Source: Natrononativus amylolyticus | GTDB lineage: Archaea > Halobacteriota > Halobacteria > Halobacteriales > Natrialbaceae | Assembly (NCBI RefSeq): GCF_024362525.1 | Contig: NZ_CP101458.1 | Coordinates: 1,488,001 to 1,552,000 of the forward strand | Direction of reading: 5' to 3' | Length of the DNA stretch: 64,000 nucleotides | Part shown: piece after piece, positions 46,025-55,427 of the stretch | How the letters are laid out: every line of letters begins with the position of its first letter | Numbering within the stretch: position 1 is the first letter of the stretch | The notes under the pieces: model-generated | What the model saw: the letters and a program-made list of their open reading frames with translations, nothing else | Database searches by the model: none | What the model was told of the DNA's origin: nothing | Program-made: the position numbers and the translations under genes

Positions 46025-46903
46025 TCAGAGTCCCAGGAACGACTCGGCGTTCTCCCAGAGGAGTTTGCGCTGGAGTTCCTCGGAGAACTCGAGGGCGGCG
46101 AACTGCTCGAGCCAGGGTTTCGGTTCGAGCATCGGGTAGTCGGTGCCGAACATGACCTTGTCCGAAAGCAGCGTCTTCGCGTAGTGGAGCACCTGATCGT
46201 CGATGTACTTCGGCATCCACCCCGAGAGGTCCATGTAGACGTTCCCCTTCTGCTGGCAGATCGCGAGCTGTTCTCGCTCCCAGGGGAACGCCGGGTGGGC
46301 GATGAGGATCTGCAGGTCGGGGAAGTTCGCCGCGACGTCGTCGATCAGCATCGGGTTGCCGTACTTGATCTTGAGCCCGCGACCGCCCGGCGCACAGGCG
46401 CCGAGCGTCGAGTTCCCGCCGTGAAAGACGACGGGAACGTCGAGTTCTTCGATCGTCGCCCACAGCTCCTCGTGGGCGGGATCGGAGGGATCGAACCCCT
46501 GGGCGATCTGCTGGAACTTGAACCCGGAGAGGTCGAGATCCTCGACGCAGCGCCGGGCCTCCGCGACGCAGTCGTCCTTCAGCGGATCGACGGAGCCGAA
46601 GCCGACGAAGAAGTCGGGGTGCTCGTCGCGCACCGCCGCGACGTACTCGTTCGGCACCGGCGGGTTCCCGGTGTTCGTCTCGGCGTCCCACCCGAGCAAG
46701 ACGGCGCGGCCGACGCCGACGGCGCGGTACTCCTCGATCATGTTCTCGTAGGTGTCCGTCTCGAGGTCCGCACCGAAGCGGTCGGCGGCGTCGCGCATCA
46801 TCTCGCCGCCCGCGTCGTGGAGGAACTCGCTGGTCGGCTGGTGGGCGTGGGTGTCGATCGCCCGCGGGCCGTCGGCGGCCTCGAGCGCTGCCGGAAGTGC
46901 CAT
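46025..46903 (-). CDS. Amidohydrolase-2 family protein
   Basis: 292 aa from ATG 46903. Metal-binding IDTHAHQP near the start, VVFHGGN and ILIAHPAFPWE in the middle, MFGTDYPMLEP with the late Asp. This is the PF04909 family (decarboxylases and hydrolases, such as gamma-resorcylate or ACMS decarboxylase). Substrate unknown. Confidence 0.85.
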   Translation of the reverse strand: MALPAALEAADGPRAIDTHAHQPTSEFLHDAGGEMMRDAADRFGADLETDTYENMIEEYRAVGVGRAVLLGWDAETNTGNPPVPNEYVAAVRDEHPDFFVGFGSVDPLKDDCVAEARRCVEDLDLSGFKFQQIAQGFDPSDPAHEELWATIEELDVPVVFHGGNSTLGACAPGGRGLKIKYGNPMLIDDVAANFPDLQILIAHPAFPWEREQLAICQQKGNVYMDLSGWMPKYIDDQVLHYAKTLLSDKVMFGTDYPMLEPKPWLEQFAALEFSEELQRKLLWENAESFLGL

Positions 46904-46956
46904 ACGCTGTCCTGCGACAGCGAGGGTAAAAATGGCGCCGCTTTCTCGCGCCCGTC

Positions 46957-47709
46957 TCACATGTACGTGCGGTCTTCCGGGTAGTCGCGTCCCTCGGGCC
47001 CGCCCTCGCCCATCGCGGTCATCCGATCGGCGAGCGTCGAGTAGTACTGGGCCAGCTGTTCGGACTGCTCGCGCAGCTCTCGCTCGTCGACGTCGACGCC
47101 GTAGAGCCGCTCTATAGCGTCGACGAGCAACAGTGCGGCCTCGAGGTCCGGCCCCGGCGGGTGCGTCGGCGTCACGAGCGCACCCGTCGGCGGCGCGTCG
47201 CCGTTGAGGCTGCGCGCCACGACGTCGCCGACGACGCCGTCGAGAACGCCCCCGGTGAGCCCCTCGAATCCGGCGTCGGCGAGCCGTCGACGCCGAAACG
47301 TCTCCGTTGCGACGGAGAACACCGCGTGCTCGTCGGCTTCGTGGGGGAAGGCCACGCCGTACGGGATCGCGATCTCGTCGATACCGGCCTTACTCGCCCA
47401 CTCGAGGACGGCGTCGACGAACGGGGCGGCCGCCCACACCGGCACGAACAGCTCGCCGATCAGCAGCGCCAGCGGCGTGTCGACCACGTCGTAGATGCGG
47501 GTGTGGTTTCTCGGCTCACCGTCCGCGAACGGCGTGATCGACGGCAGTCCGTCGGGTGCGACGTGGCCGACCTCCTCGCACTCGAGGTGGCGAATCAGGT
47601 AGTCGGTCGCGGTGACGCCCGCGAAGCCGGGATTCGACAGCCCGAGGACGAGCACCGAGCTGTCGCCGTCGCGTGCGGAGGTGACGTCGAACGATGCCTG
47701 TGGTGACAT
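46957..47709 (-). CDS. Proteasome assembly chaperone family (PAC2) protein
   Basis: 250 aa. LVLGLSNPGFAGVTATDYLIRHL and HVAPDGLPSITPF are typical of PAC2; IAIPYGVAFPHE and ALVTPTHPPGPDLEAALLLV follow. Archaeal PAC2-like proteins belong to the PbaB family and may help proteasome assembly. It lies 53 nt upstream of the amidohydrolase gene on the same strand. Confidence 0.85.
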   Translation of the reverse strand: MSPQASFDVTSARDGDSSVLVLGLSNPGFAGVTATDYLIRHLECEEVGHVAPDGLPSITPFADGEPRNHTRIYDVVDTPLALLIGELFVPVWAAAPFVDAVLEWASKAGIDEIAIPYGVAFPHEADEHAVFSVATETFRRRRLADAGFEGLTGGVLDGVVGDVVARSLNGDAPPTGALVTPTHPPGPDLEAALLLVDAIERLYGVDVDERELREQSEQLAQYYSTLADRMTAMGEGGPEGRDYPEDRTYM

Positions 47710-47756
47710 GCGCTCGATACACCCCGTCGCTGTAAAAACCCGTCACCCTCTCCGGA

Positions 47757-48188
47757 TCACTCCCGCTCCTGACGGACGGTCAACACCGGCACGTCGGACA
47801 TCCTGACGACCTTCTCGGTGACGCTGCCGAGCAGGTAGCGGTCGATTCCCGTTCGCCCGTGAGTCCCCATCACGATCAGGTCGATGTCGTGGTCGGTCGC
47901 GTACTCGAGGATCTCGCCGTGGGGAGCGCCTCTGGCGACGTCGGTGACGATCCGGTCGAACCCGGCTTCCCGCGCGCGCGTTTCGACGTCGGTGACGATC
48001 CGGTTGCCGGACGTTTCGAACTCCTCGACGATCGTCCCCATCTCGACGTCGTTGGCGAACACGGTCGCGTCGATCACGTAGAGGACGTGCAACGCCGCGT
48101 CGTACGTCGTCGCGAGGTCGAGCGCGTGTTCCAGCGCGCGGTCGATCGTCGCGCTGCCGTCCGTCGGAAGGAGGATCCGGTCGTACAT
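47757..48188 (-). CDS. Universal stress protein UspA family
   Basis: 143 aa from ATG 48188. YDRILLPTDGSATIDRALEHAL start and GTHGRTGIDRYLLGSVTEKVVR contain the ATP-binding G-2x-G-9x-G-S/T motif. Cytoplasmic, stress-linked. The 183 nt upstream contain no convincing gene. Confidence 0.9.
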   Translation of the reverse strand: MYDRILLPTDGSATIDRALEHALDLATTYDAALHVLYVIDATVFANDVEMGTIVEEFETSGNRIVTDVETRAREAGFDRIVTDVARGAPHGEILEYATDHDIDLIVMGTHGRTGIDRYLLGSVTEKVVRMSDVPVLTVRQERE

Positions 48189-48371
48189 GGGTCCCCGTTC
48201 GCCCCGGGGGTGCAAAGTTGTGTGTGTCCGAACCGCCCCGTACCCGACTACCCGGTCGCTGCCCGTATCGAAGCGTTATTCCCGCGAGCCGGTGTAGGCC
48301 GTCAGCATGAGCACCGTCTCGTCGCCGAGCGTCGGAACGCCGGGCTGTCGCCGGGAGATCGGTCGCCGCCG

Positions 48372-48929
48372 ATGACGTTCGACGAGTTGCGCATCCGGGC
48401 CGACGAGGCGAGCCGCCGGGCGAACGAGGCGTACAGGCGACTCGAGCGCCGCTACGAGGGCTTTTCCGAGCGCGAGCGAACCCGTCGGGTGTCCCGACGC
48501 CGGTTCAGCACGCTCGTCGACCGCACCCGGCGGACGGGGGCGCCGTTCGGCGCGCACACGATCGTCTCACGGTCCTCGGGGGAGCTGTTGCTCGTCCGCC
48601 ACGAGGGTGTCGACCGCTGGGTGCTCCCCGGCGGGGGCGTCGACCGCGGGGAGTCGTTTCTCGAGGCGGCGCGGCGCGAACTCGACGAGGAGGCCGGAAT
48701 CGACGCCCGGTACGAGGGGCTGGCGATGGTCACCCGCGTCGAGATCGAGACCGGCGGCTACGAGACCTGGGGGATCATTCCAACGTTCGCCGCGACCGCG
48801 GAGAGCCTCGAGCCGGAGGTTTCCGACCCCGACGGCGAAATCTCGGCCGCCCGCTGGTTCGAGACGCTGCCGGCGGACACGCGCGACCGCGAGGAACTCC
48901 TCGCCTGGCGGGCCGAAAACGGCGTGTAG
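48372..48929 (+). CDS. NUDIX hydrolase
   Basis: 185 aa from ATG 48372. The NUDIX box GGGVDRGESFLEAARRELDEEAGI is complete with G-x5-E-x7-REx-EExG. A helical N-terminal extension of about 60 residues (DELRIRADEASRRANEAYRR) precedes it. It hydrolyses nucleoside diphosphate-linked substrates; the substrate is unknown. Confidence 0.9.
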   Translation: MTFDELRIRADEASRRANEAYRRLERRYEGFSERERTRRVSRRRFSTLVDRTRRTGAPFGAHTIVSRSSGELLLVRHEGVDRWVLPGGGVDRGESFLEAARRELDEEAGIDARYEGLAMVTRVEIETGGYETWGIIPTFAATAESLEPEVSDPDGEISAARWFETLPADTRDREELLAWRAENGV

Positions 48930-48957
48930 TCGATCGGCTCGAGAACCGGCCCCGGCT

Positions 48958-49791
48958 TCAGGAGCTCGGCTCGCCGTGTGAGACGCCCTCTCGCTCGTCG
49001 GCGTCCATCCGCCGGAGCGCCGCCCGGGCGTTGCTCGCGTCGTAGCCGAAGAACACCGCCTCGCCGTAGGCGGCGGCGACCTCGGTCGCGTGGATCAGGT
49101 CGTCGATGTCGACGTTCACCGCGTACAGTTCGACGCTGAACGGCGTCTCGAGCGCGCTCTGGAACCCCTTCGCGATCGTCTCGAGCCAGTAGGTCGTCCC
49201 GTAGGCGGTGTCGTACAGCGGGACGACGAACTCGTCGACGTGGGCCTCGAGGGCCTCGAGGTCGATCCCCGCCCGCTCGTAGAGGTGGCCGGGGTAGGGG
49301 TCGGGGTAGAGGGTCATGTAGACGCGACCGGGAATCCGGGCGGTCGCGGCCTCGACGAACTCGGTGATGACGCTCGCGCGCCAGGCGTACCAGTCGTCGT
49401 GCGCGCTCTCCTCGAAGTCGCGCTCACAAAACCCGCAGTGACAGTACTCCGGGCGGGGAAAGCCAATATCGTCGAGGCGGACGTCCTCGTTAGCAGCGAC
49501 GCAGTCGTCGATGATCTCGAACAACCCCTGGCGGTACTCCTCGCGGGAGGGACAGACGTACGCCCAGTCGAAGTACGTCCGGTCGCGGGTCGCCGGCCGC
49601 CCCATGTCGTCGACCGGAACGAGCGATGGGTCGGCATCGGCGGCGGCGTTGTCGCCGAAACACGAGACCATGTTGACCGCGTCGGGGAGCGGCTCGGCGG
49701 ACCTGCCGGTGACGTCTTTGACCTCGTAGAAACCGCGGTCGAACTCCCCCCACCCCGCTTCCTCAGCGTTCCGCGTGACCACGCCGTACAT
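48958..49791 (-). CDS. Putative TIM-barrel glycoside-hydrolase-like protein
   Basis: 277 aa. Contains RLDDIGFPRPEYCHCGFCERDF, where the Cys-x-Cys-x2-Cys follows an Asp-containing strand as in some GH-like proteins, and YMTLYPDPYPGH and ELYAVNVDIDDLIHA as barrel strands. No signal peptide. The family is uncertain; a sugar-active barrel is a guess from pattern. Confidence 0.5.
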   Translation of the reverse strand: MYGVVTRNAEEAGWGEFDRGFYEVKDVTGRSAEPLPDAVNMVSCFGDNAAADADPSLVPVDDMGRPATRDRTYFDWAYVCPSREEYRQGLFEIIDDCVAANEDVRLDDIGFPRPEYCHCGFCERDFEESAHDDWYAWRASVITEFVEAATARIPGRVYMTLYPDPYPGHLYERAGIDLEALEAHVDEFVVPLYDTAYGTTYWLETIAKGFQSALETPFSVELYAVNVDIDDLIHATEVAAAYGEAVFFGYDASNARAALRRMDADEREGVSHGEPSS

Positions 49792-49835
49792 GGACGGGGG
49801 TACGGACTCGAGGGAGTAAGGCGTTCGGAACTCGG

Positions 49836-49946
49836 TTACTCGACCGGTTCGTACTCGACTTCGACCTCGGAGGGACCGCTGAGGAAGAGTTTCCAGAGGA
49901 CGACGAGTGCGACCAGCGCGATCAGGAATTTTATTGAGCGCGGCAT
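49836..49946 (-). CDS. Tiny single-helix membrane protein
   Basis: 36 aa from ATG 49946. Basic start MPRSIKF, one helix LIALVALVVLWKLFL, acidic tail EVEVEYEPVE. A haloarchaeal small membrane protein of unknown role. The upstream AT-rich segment (TTAGATATTC) may be its promoter. Confidence 0.5.
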   Translation of the reverse strand: MPRSIKFLIALVALVVLWKLFLSGPSEVEVEYEPVE

Positions 49947-50019
49947 GTGCACGCAGACAATTGTGTGCAGATCACTTAGATATTCTGTCTCGCCGACTAG
50001 ATTTCGATCCGACCGGTCG

Positions 50020-50481
50020 TCAGCCGTCGATGAGGTCGGCGATGTCCTCGCGGACGATCGTCTCGCAGTAGGCACACCGGACGCCGTCGTCGAGGACGTC
50101 GAACGTCGAGGTGACGGGTTCGCTGTCGGTCGTGATGCAGTTGGGGTTCGGACACGAGAGCACGCCGTCGACGACGGCAGGCCGCTCGACCCGGTGTTTC
50201 TCGACGACGTCGTACTCCCGAACGATGTTGATCGTCGCGTCGGGAGCGATCAGCGACAGCACGTCGACTTCGTCCTGGCTCAGCTCTCGGCCCTCGACTT
50301 TCACGATGTCCTTGCGGGCGAGGCGATCCGACGGGACGTTGATCCCGACGGAGACCTCCTCGCCCTCGCTGCCGTCGATGCCGAGGATCGTGAGGACGTT
50401 CAGCGCCTGTCCGCCGTGGACGTGGTCGATCACCGTTCCGTTCCGGATCTTGCTGACGCGAAGTTCGTGATCTGCGCTCAT
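50020..50481 (-). CDS. pyrI: Aspartate carbamoyltransferase regulatory subunit
   Basis: 153 aa. Allosteric domain with [21 protein letters not shown], and C-terminal zinc domain with CPNPNC and CAYCE as the four Cys ligands. Binds CTP/ATP and the PyrB trimers in pyrimidine synthesis. Its ATG overlaps the pyrB stop (ATGA). Confidence 0.95.
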   Translation of the reverse strand: MSADHELRVSKIRNGTVIDHVHGGQALNVLTILGIDGSEGEEVSVGINVPSDRLARKDIVKVEGRELSQDEVDVLSLIAPDATINIVREYDVVEKHRVERPAVVDGVLSCPNPNCITTDSEPVTSTFDVLDDGVRCAYCETIVREDIADLIDG

Positions 50482-51392
50482 TGTGAACCACCGATGAGGA
50501 GGTCGAGCAGCGCCATTCGGACCGGCACCCCGTTGTGGGCCTGCTCGAAGTACGCCGCGTGGGACGTCTCGTCGACGTCGGGGGCGATCTCGTCGACGCG
50601 CGGGAGCGGGTGCATCACCGTCAGGTCGTCGTTCGCCGCCTCGAGGTCCGCCGCGTCGATCTGGTACTCGCCGGCGACCTGCTGGTACTCGTTCTCGTCG
50701 GGGAACCGCTCGCGCTGGATACGGGTGACGTAGAGCACGTCGAGGGAGGGGAGGACCGCCTCGAGGCCGTCGTGTTCGCGGACCGAAGCCCCCTCCTGGT
50801 GGAGGTCGTAGACGACCTCGCGGGGCAGCCGCAGGCTCTCCGGGCTGATGAAGTGTTGCTGGGCGTCGAAGTTCGTCAGCGCGTAGGCCAGCGAGTGGAC
50901 CGTCCGTCCGTACTTCAGGTCGCCCATGATCCCGATCGTCAGATCGTCCAGTCCGGCGCTCTCCCGGATGGTGTAGAGGTCGAGTAAGGTCTGGGTCGGG
51001 TGGTGGCCAGCGCCGTCGCCGGCGTTGACGAGCGGCACGTCGACGAACTCGCTCGCCATCGTCGCCGACCCCTGCTTCGGGTGGCGCAGGACGAGCGCGT
51101 CTGCGTACCCCTCGATGACCCGAACCGTGTCGGCGAGGCTCTCGCCTTTCGTGACGCTCGAGGACTCGATCGACCCCATGTCGACGACGTCGCCGCCGAG
51201 GCGTTTCATCGCCGTCTCGAAGCTCATCTTCGTCCGGGTGCTCGGCTCGAAAAAGAGCAGGCCGAGCAGCGTCCCGACGTGGCGGCCGGCGACGGCGTCC
51301 GGATCGGCGGCGATCTCGGCGGCGCGGTCGAGGACCTGCTCGATGTCCGCCCGCGAGAGTTGTTTACTCGTGATGAGGTGCTCGTGGCACAT
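50478..51392 (-). CDS. pyrB: Aspartate carbamoyltransferase catalytic subunit
   Basis: 304 aa from ATG 51392. Carbamoyl-phosphate motif [12 protein letters not shown], then [13 protein letters not shown] and HPLPRVDEI. Catalyses carbamoyl phosphate plus aspartate to carbamoyl aspartate. First gene of the pyrBI pair. Confidence 0.96.
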   Translation of the reverse strand: MCHEHLITSKQLSRADIEQVLDRAAEIAADPDAVAGRHVGTLLGLLFFEPSTRTKMSFETAMKRLGGDVVDMGSIESSSVTKGESLADTVRVIEGYADALVLRHPKQGSATMASEFVDVPLVNAGDGAGHHPTQTLLDLYTIRESAGLDDLTIGIMGDLKYGRTVHSLAYALTNFDAQQHFISPESLRLPREVVYDLHQEGASVREHDGLEAVLPSLDVLYVTRIQRERFPDENEYQQVAGEYQIDAADLEAANDDLTVMHPLPRVDEIAPDVDETSHAAYFEQAHNGVPVRMALLDLLIGGSQ

Positions 51393-51512
51393 TCGTTCGA
51401 TACGGCTCCCCCTGCCCCCTTGAATCTCACCATTCGTCAGCCGGGGCGGATTCGCTCGCTCGCGCGTAACGCAAAGAGTTATGCAGGCAGTGTGGAAAAT
51501 CAGTATACCCGT

Positions 51513-52139
51513 ATGGTCGGCCGACTACACACCGGAATCAGTGTACTCGACCGCAAACTCGACGGCGGACTGCCGCCGGGCTGTGTGGTCGCCTACACGG
51601 CGAAGCCGGCCAGCCAGTCGGAACTCCTGCTCTACGAACTCACGGCCGCCCGCGGCACGCTCTACCTCTCGACGGAGCGATCCGAAGCGCTCGTCCGACA
51701 CGCGATCGACTCCTCGAAGGGCCGCGTCGGCAGCCCGACGGTGCGACACGTCTCGAGTGCCGATCCCCTCGAGGAGGCGACCCGGTTCACCAGCGCGGTC
51801 CCCGAGGGCGCGAACCTGATCATCGACACGATGGACGTCCTCGAGCGAGCGGAGCCGGCCGCCTACGTCGCCTTTCTCAACCGGCTCAAAGAGCACATGC
51901 TCGACACCGGCAGCATCGCGGTGCTCCACTGTCTGAAGGGGCCCGAAGAGCCGGCCAACCGCGCGCGAACCGAACACCTCGCCGACGCCGTCTTCGACCT
52001 GCGGACGAACCTCGAGGGTTCGGAGATCGAAAACCACCTCTCGATCCCGAAGTTCCGCGGCGGCGGCGCCCCGACGGAGACGATCAAGCTCCAGCTCTCC
52101 GAACAGGTCGAGATCGACACGAGCCGCGACATCGCCTGA
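51513..52139 (+). CDS. RadA/HTR-like protein with degenerate P-loop
   Basis: 208 aa from ATG 51513. Opens [21 protein letters not shown] as RecA/KaiC proteins do, but the Walker A site reads [10 protein letters not shown], without GK[TS]. Walker B is [11 protein letters not shown]. Such HTR-like haloarchaeal proteins are common near HTH_10 regulators. It probably does not hydrolyse ATP. Confidence 0.8.
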   Translation: MVGRLHTGISVLDRKLDGGLPPGCVVAYTAKPASQSELLLYELTAARGTLYLSTERSEALVRHAIDSSKGRVGSPTVRHVSSADPLEEATRFTSAVPEGANLIIDTMDVLERAEPAAYVAFLNRLKEHMLDTGSIAVLHCLKGPEEPANRARTEHLADAVFDLRTNLEGSEIENHLSIPKFRGGGAPTETIKLQLSEQVEIDTSRDIA

Positions 52140-52808
52140 TCAGTTCGCCGTCTCCGTTTCGACGTCGGCGCCGCTCCCGTAGACGCTGAGCGTCGTGATC
52201 GCGAGCGTGCGGTACGCACGCCGGAGCCGCTCGGACAGCGCCTGGTGGGAGACCCCCAGTTCCGCGGCGAGTTCCTCCATCGTGATCCGTCTCGGAACCT
52301 CGAAGTAGCCGCGCTCGACCGCCAACTCGAGCGTCCGGTGTTGTGCCTCGGTCAACTCGAGACGGGTGTTACCCGTATCCGTGGTTCGGGTTATCTTGAG
52401 AACCTCGACGTCGACGCCTTCGCTTTTTAGCTGGTCGTGGCTCTGCTGGAGGTGGGACCTCTCGGGAAATCGGAGCCGGAGCGTCCACGTCCCGCCGGTC
52501 CCGGTCATCGCGAAAATCGCCGCCCGGTCCCTGAACAGCTGGAGCAACACGTCGTACATCGACGTCCCGAACTCGAAGTCGTACAGCAGCCGGCCGTCCC
52601 CGGCGGTGATCAGCGAGTAGGACTCGACGGTCGGGTCGACGTCGAACGCGCCCTCGAGGGCCGCGCGCTCCTCGCCCGACACCCAGAAGCCGGGAAAACC
52701 GGCGGTCAGCGTGTTTTCCATCTCGTATCTCGCGTCCGGCAGCTCGTCGAACGTCCGCTCTAGCGCCGTATCTTCGCCCGGCAACTGGAGGGTAACCAGC
52801 ACAGCCAT
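52140..52808 (-). CDS. HTH_10 (bacterioopsin-activator type) regulator
   Basis: 222 aa. N-terminal sensor-like region, then C-terminal helix-turn-helix: MEELAAELGVSHQALSERLRRAYRTL at residues about 175-200. It controls transcription; the target is unknown. Its stop abuts the HTR-like gene end. A paralogue lies just upstream. Confidence 0.88.
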   Translation of the reverse strand: MAVLVTLQLPGEDTALERTFDELPDARYEMENTLTAGFPGFWVSGEERAALEGAFDVDPTVESYSLITAGDGRLLYDFEFGTSMYDVLLQLFRDRAAIFAMTGTGGTWTLRLRFPERSHLQQSHDQLKSEGVDVEVLKITRTTDTGNTRLELTEAQHRTLELAVERGYFEVPRRITMEELAAELGVSHQALSERLRRAYRTLAITTLSVYGSGADVETETAN

Positions 52809-52914
52809 GGCCGTTTCTAGCCGAGGAGGGGGGTTAGCTCGGCGCCATGATTTCGTAGTGTCTATTTATTTTGTCAGGCTGTGTTACGTTCCGACGATCC
52901 GGGACGACCGCACG

Positions 52915-53580
52915 CTACGTACCGTCGTGGTCGTCGGCACCGATGATTACCGTGTTCTCGACGAGGTTTCGGTGGGCCCGGCGCAACCGCTCGGACAGCG
53001 CCTGCCCGGAGATACCGAGTTCCGCGGCGAGTTCGTCCCTCGTCAGCCCGCGCGGAACCTCGTAGTAGCCGCGCTCGAACGCCGCCTCGAGGGTCGTCTG
53101 CTGGCTGTCGGTCAGCCCGAACCGTCCCTTGCGACCGTCGTCCAGCTGATAGATAGACTGAATGTCGATCGAGAGGCCGTGCTCCCCGCAGTAGTCGTAC
53201 GTCCGCGAGAGCGCCTCTCGCTCGGGAAACAGCGTTCGGAGCATCCACCCCTCGCTGTTCCCCTCCGCGGCCAGCACCGTCCCCTCTTCCTCGACGAGAA
53301 TCCGGATCAGCGCCTCGACGTGGCCGACCCAACTCATCTCGTACAGCCGCTCGTCCTCGAGGTTCGAGACGAGTCGGACGTCTTCGACGGTGTCGTCGGC
53401 CGAAAGCGCCCCCTCGAGCCCGTCGAACGCGGGGCCGCTGATCCAGACGAACGGCATGACGTGGCTCCGGTCGTGGGCGACGATGCGCTCGATCTCGAAC
53501 TGCAACGTCTCGAAGGCCTCGACCGTTTCGCTGAGCGCGAACTCGGCCGCCGGCAGCTGCAACTCTGCGATAACGCCCAT
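52915..53580 (-). CDS. HTH_10 (bacterioopsin-activator type) regulator
   Basis: 221 aa. Same layout as the neighbour: DELAAELGISGQALSERLRRAHRNL near the C-terminus, and a similar N-terminal sensor region ELQLPAAEFALSETVEAFE. The two are tandem paralogues on the same strand separated by 106 nt. Confidence 0.88.
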   Translation of the reverse strand: MGVIAELQLPAAEFALSETVEAFETLQFEIERIVAHDRSHVMPFVWISGPAFDGLEGALSADDTVEDVRLVSNLEDERLYEMSWVGHVEALIRILVEEEGTVLAAEGNSEGWMLRTLFPEREALSRTYDYCGEHGLSIDIQSIYQLDDGRKGRFGLTDSQQTTLEAAFERGYYEVPRGLTRDELAAELGISGQALSERLRRAHRNLVENTVIIGADDHDGT

Positions 53581-53685
53581 ACCGGAACGGAAACGCTCGT
53601 CGGGTATAAGTCGTACTCAGTCGGAACGCCTCGTCGACACTGCCCGTAACTCGCCTCGAAAGAACTGCCGCAGCCGTCGTCGGGG

Positions 53686-54660
53686 TTACTCCTCGTCTGC
53701 GCCCTCGAGTTCCTCGACGATCTCGTCGGCGTCGATGTCGGCGTCCTCGAGCGCGTCCTCGAGGTCGGCGCCGCCGGCACCGGCGGCGCCGCCCATCCCG
53801 CCCATCATGCCGGGCATGCCCATCCCGCCCATGCCGTCGATGACCTCCTGGACGATGACGCGGTCGACGTCGACCTTGCCCATCAGGTCCTGGGCGATCT
53901 GCTGCTTCGAGAACATCCACTGCTGGTTCATCGTCAGCTGCGGGGTCGCCTCGATGTACAGCGTCTCCTTCTCGACGGTCTGGGTCTCGAACTCCGGTTC
54001 GGCGTCCTCCTCTTCCTCGTCGTCCTCGTCGGGCTCGACCTCAACCTCCTCTTCGACTTCGTCGGTCTCGATCCACATTTCGGGCTCGACGTCGAGGTAC
54101 ATCCCGAACAGGCCGGCCGCGCGCTCCTCGCGGTCGTCGACCTCCTCTAAGATCTCGTACTCGTACTCGACGTCCTCGCCGGCGAGCGGGTGGTTGAAGT
54201 CGACGCGGGCGCGGCTCCCCAGAATCGTGATGACGCTGCCGTGGCGGTTGTCGACGTGGACGTGCGCGCCGGGGTAGCGGTCGTCCTCGGGGATCTTCTC
54301 GGCGCTGATCGTCTCGACGGCCTCGGGGTCGTACTCGCCGAAGGCGTCGGTCGCGGCGATCGTCACGGAGCCGGAGTCGCCGGCTTCGCCGCCGAGGAGT
54401 TCGTCCTCGACCTCATCGAAGATGTGACCCTCGCCGAGGACGATCGTTCGCGGCTCGAACTCGTGGTCCTGGTCGGCGACGCCTTCTTCTTCGGCGACGT
54501 CGGGGTCGGTCGTGTCGACGAGCTGGTCGTCCTCGACGGTGCGTGCGGTGTACGCCAGCCGGATGAAGTCGCCGGCCTGCAGTCCGTCGGTTGCGTCTTC
54601 GACTTCCTCATCGACGTCATCGGCCTGCTCCTCGAGCTCGGCCTCCTGATCCTCGGTCAT
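53686..54660 (-). CDS. SlyD-type FKBP peptidyl-prolyl isomerase with Gly/Met-rich tail
   Basis: 324 aa from ATG 54660. FKBP core with FIRLAYTARTVEDDQLVDTT, the insert-in-flap chaperone loop, and VDFNHPLAGEDVEYEYE as in SlyD. A long acidic linker follows, then a C-terminal helix domain and a Gly/Met-rich stretch (GMGGMGMPGMMGGMGG) before an acidic end. Known archaeal long FKBPs have such extra domains. The Gly/Met tail resembles the GroEL C-terminus. Confidence 0.9.
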   Translation of the reverse strand: MTEDQEAELEEQADDVDEEVEDATDGLQAGDFIRLAYTARTVEDDQLVDTTDPDVAEEEGVADQDHEFEPRTIVLGEGHIFDEVEDELLGGEAGDSGSVTIAATDAFGEYDPEAVETISAEKIPEDDRYPGAHVHVDNRHGSVITILGSRARVDFNHPLAGEDVEYEYEILEEVDDREERAAGLFGMYLDVEPEMWIETDEVEEEVEVEPDEDDEEEEDAEPEFETQTVEKETLYIEATPQLTMNQQWMFSKQQIAQDLMGKVDVDRVIVQEVIDGMGGMGMPGMMGGMGGAAGAGGADLEDALEDADIDADEIVEELEGADEE

Positions 54661-54753
54661 ACATTGAACGTCCCGCTGTCCACATTTAAGGACGACGTTT
54701 TGCCTCGAGACCGGACCACCCCTTTCTTCGTTCCCCCGGCCGTGTCCTCGCCC

Positions 54754-55293
54754 ATGTACGAAGTCGAAGTGAAGGTGCCGGCCGACCTCGAGGCGGTCCG
54801 CGACCGACTGGCCGACCTCGGCGCGCGACCGGCCGGAACGGTCGTCCAGGTCGACACCTACTACGACGCCCCCCACCGGTCGTTTCCCGAGACGGACGAG
54901 GCGCTCCGGATCCGCCGGGAGTCCGGTGCGGACGACCGCCGCGAGACGCGGCTGACCTACAAGGGTCCCCTCGTCGACGACGCCTCGAAGACCCGGGAGG
55001 AGGCCGAAACGGGCGTCGAGGAGGCCGAGGACCTCGAGGCGATCCTCACGAACCTCGGCTTCGACCCGGCGGCGACGGTTCGCAAGGAACGAACGCGGTA
55101 CGCCCTCGAGGGGTACACCGTCACCCTCGATTCGGTCGCAGGCGTCGGCGAGTTCGTCGAGGTCGAAACCGAGGCGACGGCGGACGAACTCGAGGACGCC
55201 CGCGAGGACGCCTACGACGTGCTCGAGCGCCTCGAACTCGACCCGGCCGACCAGCTTCGGACCTCCTACCTGGAGCTTCACCTCGAGGGGTAA
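54754..55293 (+). CDS. CYTH-domain protein (class IV adenylate cyclase / thiamine triphosphatase type)
   Basis: 179 aa from ATG 54754. The CYTH signature ExExK is EVEVK at residues 3-7, then DTYYDAPHRSF, EALRIRRES, TRLTYKGP and EFVEVETEA. It binds triphosphates with divalent metal. Haloarchaeal members are often annotated CyaB; the real activity is untested. Divergent from the FKBP gene. Confidence 0.88.
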   Translation: MYEVEVKVPADLEAVRDRLADLGARPAGTVVQVDTYYDAPHRSFPETDEALRIRRESGADDRRETRLTYKGPLVDDASKTREEAETGVEEAEDLEAILTNLGFDPAATVRKERTRYALEGYTVTLDSVAGVGEFVEVETEATADELEDAREDAYDVLERLELDPADQLRTSYLELHLEG

Positions 55294-55427
55294 CGGTTCG
55301 AGCGACGGTACGAGCGGCGCGAGCGCCGGCGCCTCGAGGGCTCTCGACCGCCGCATAACTCTCGAGCATTATTCGTTCGAGGCCTGTTTTCGCAAGTTAT
55401 AGAACGACAGGAGGAAAACGTCGAGCA

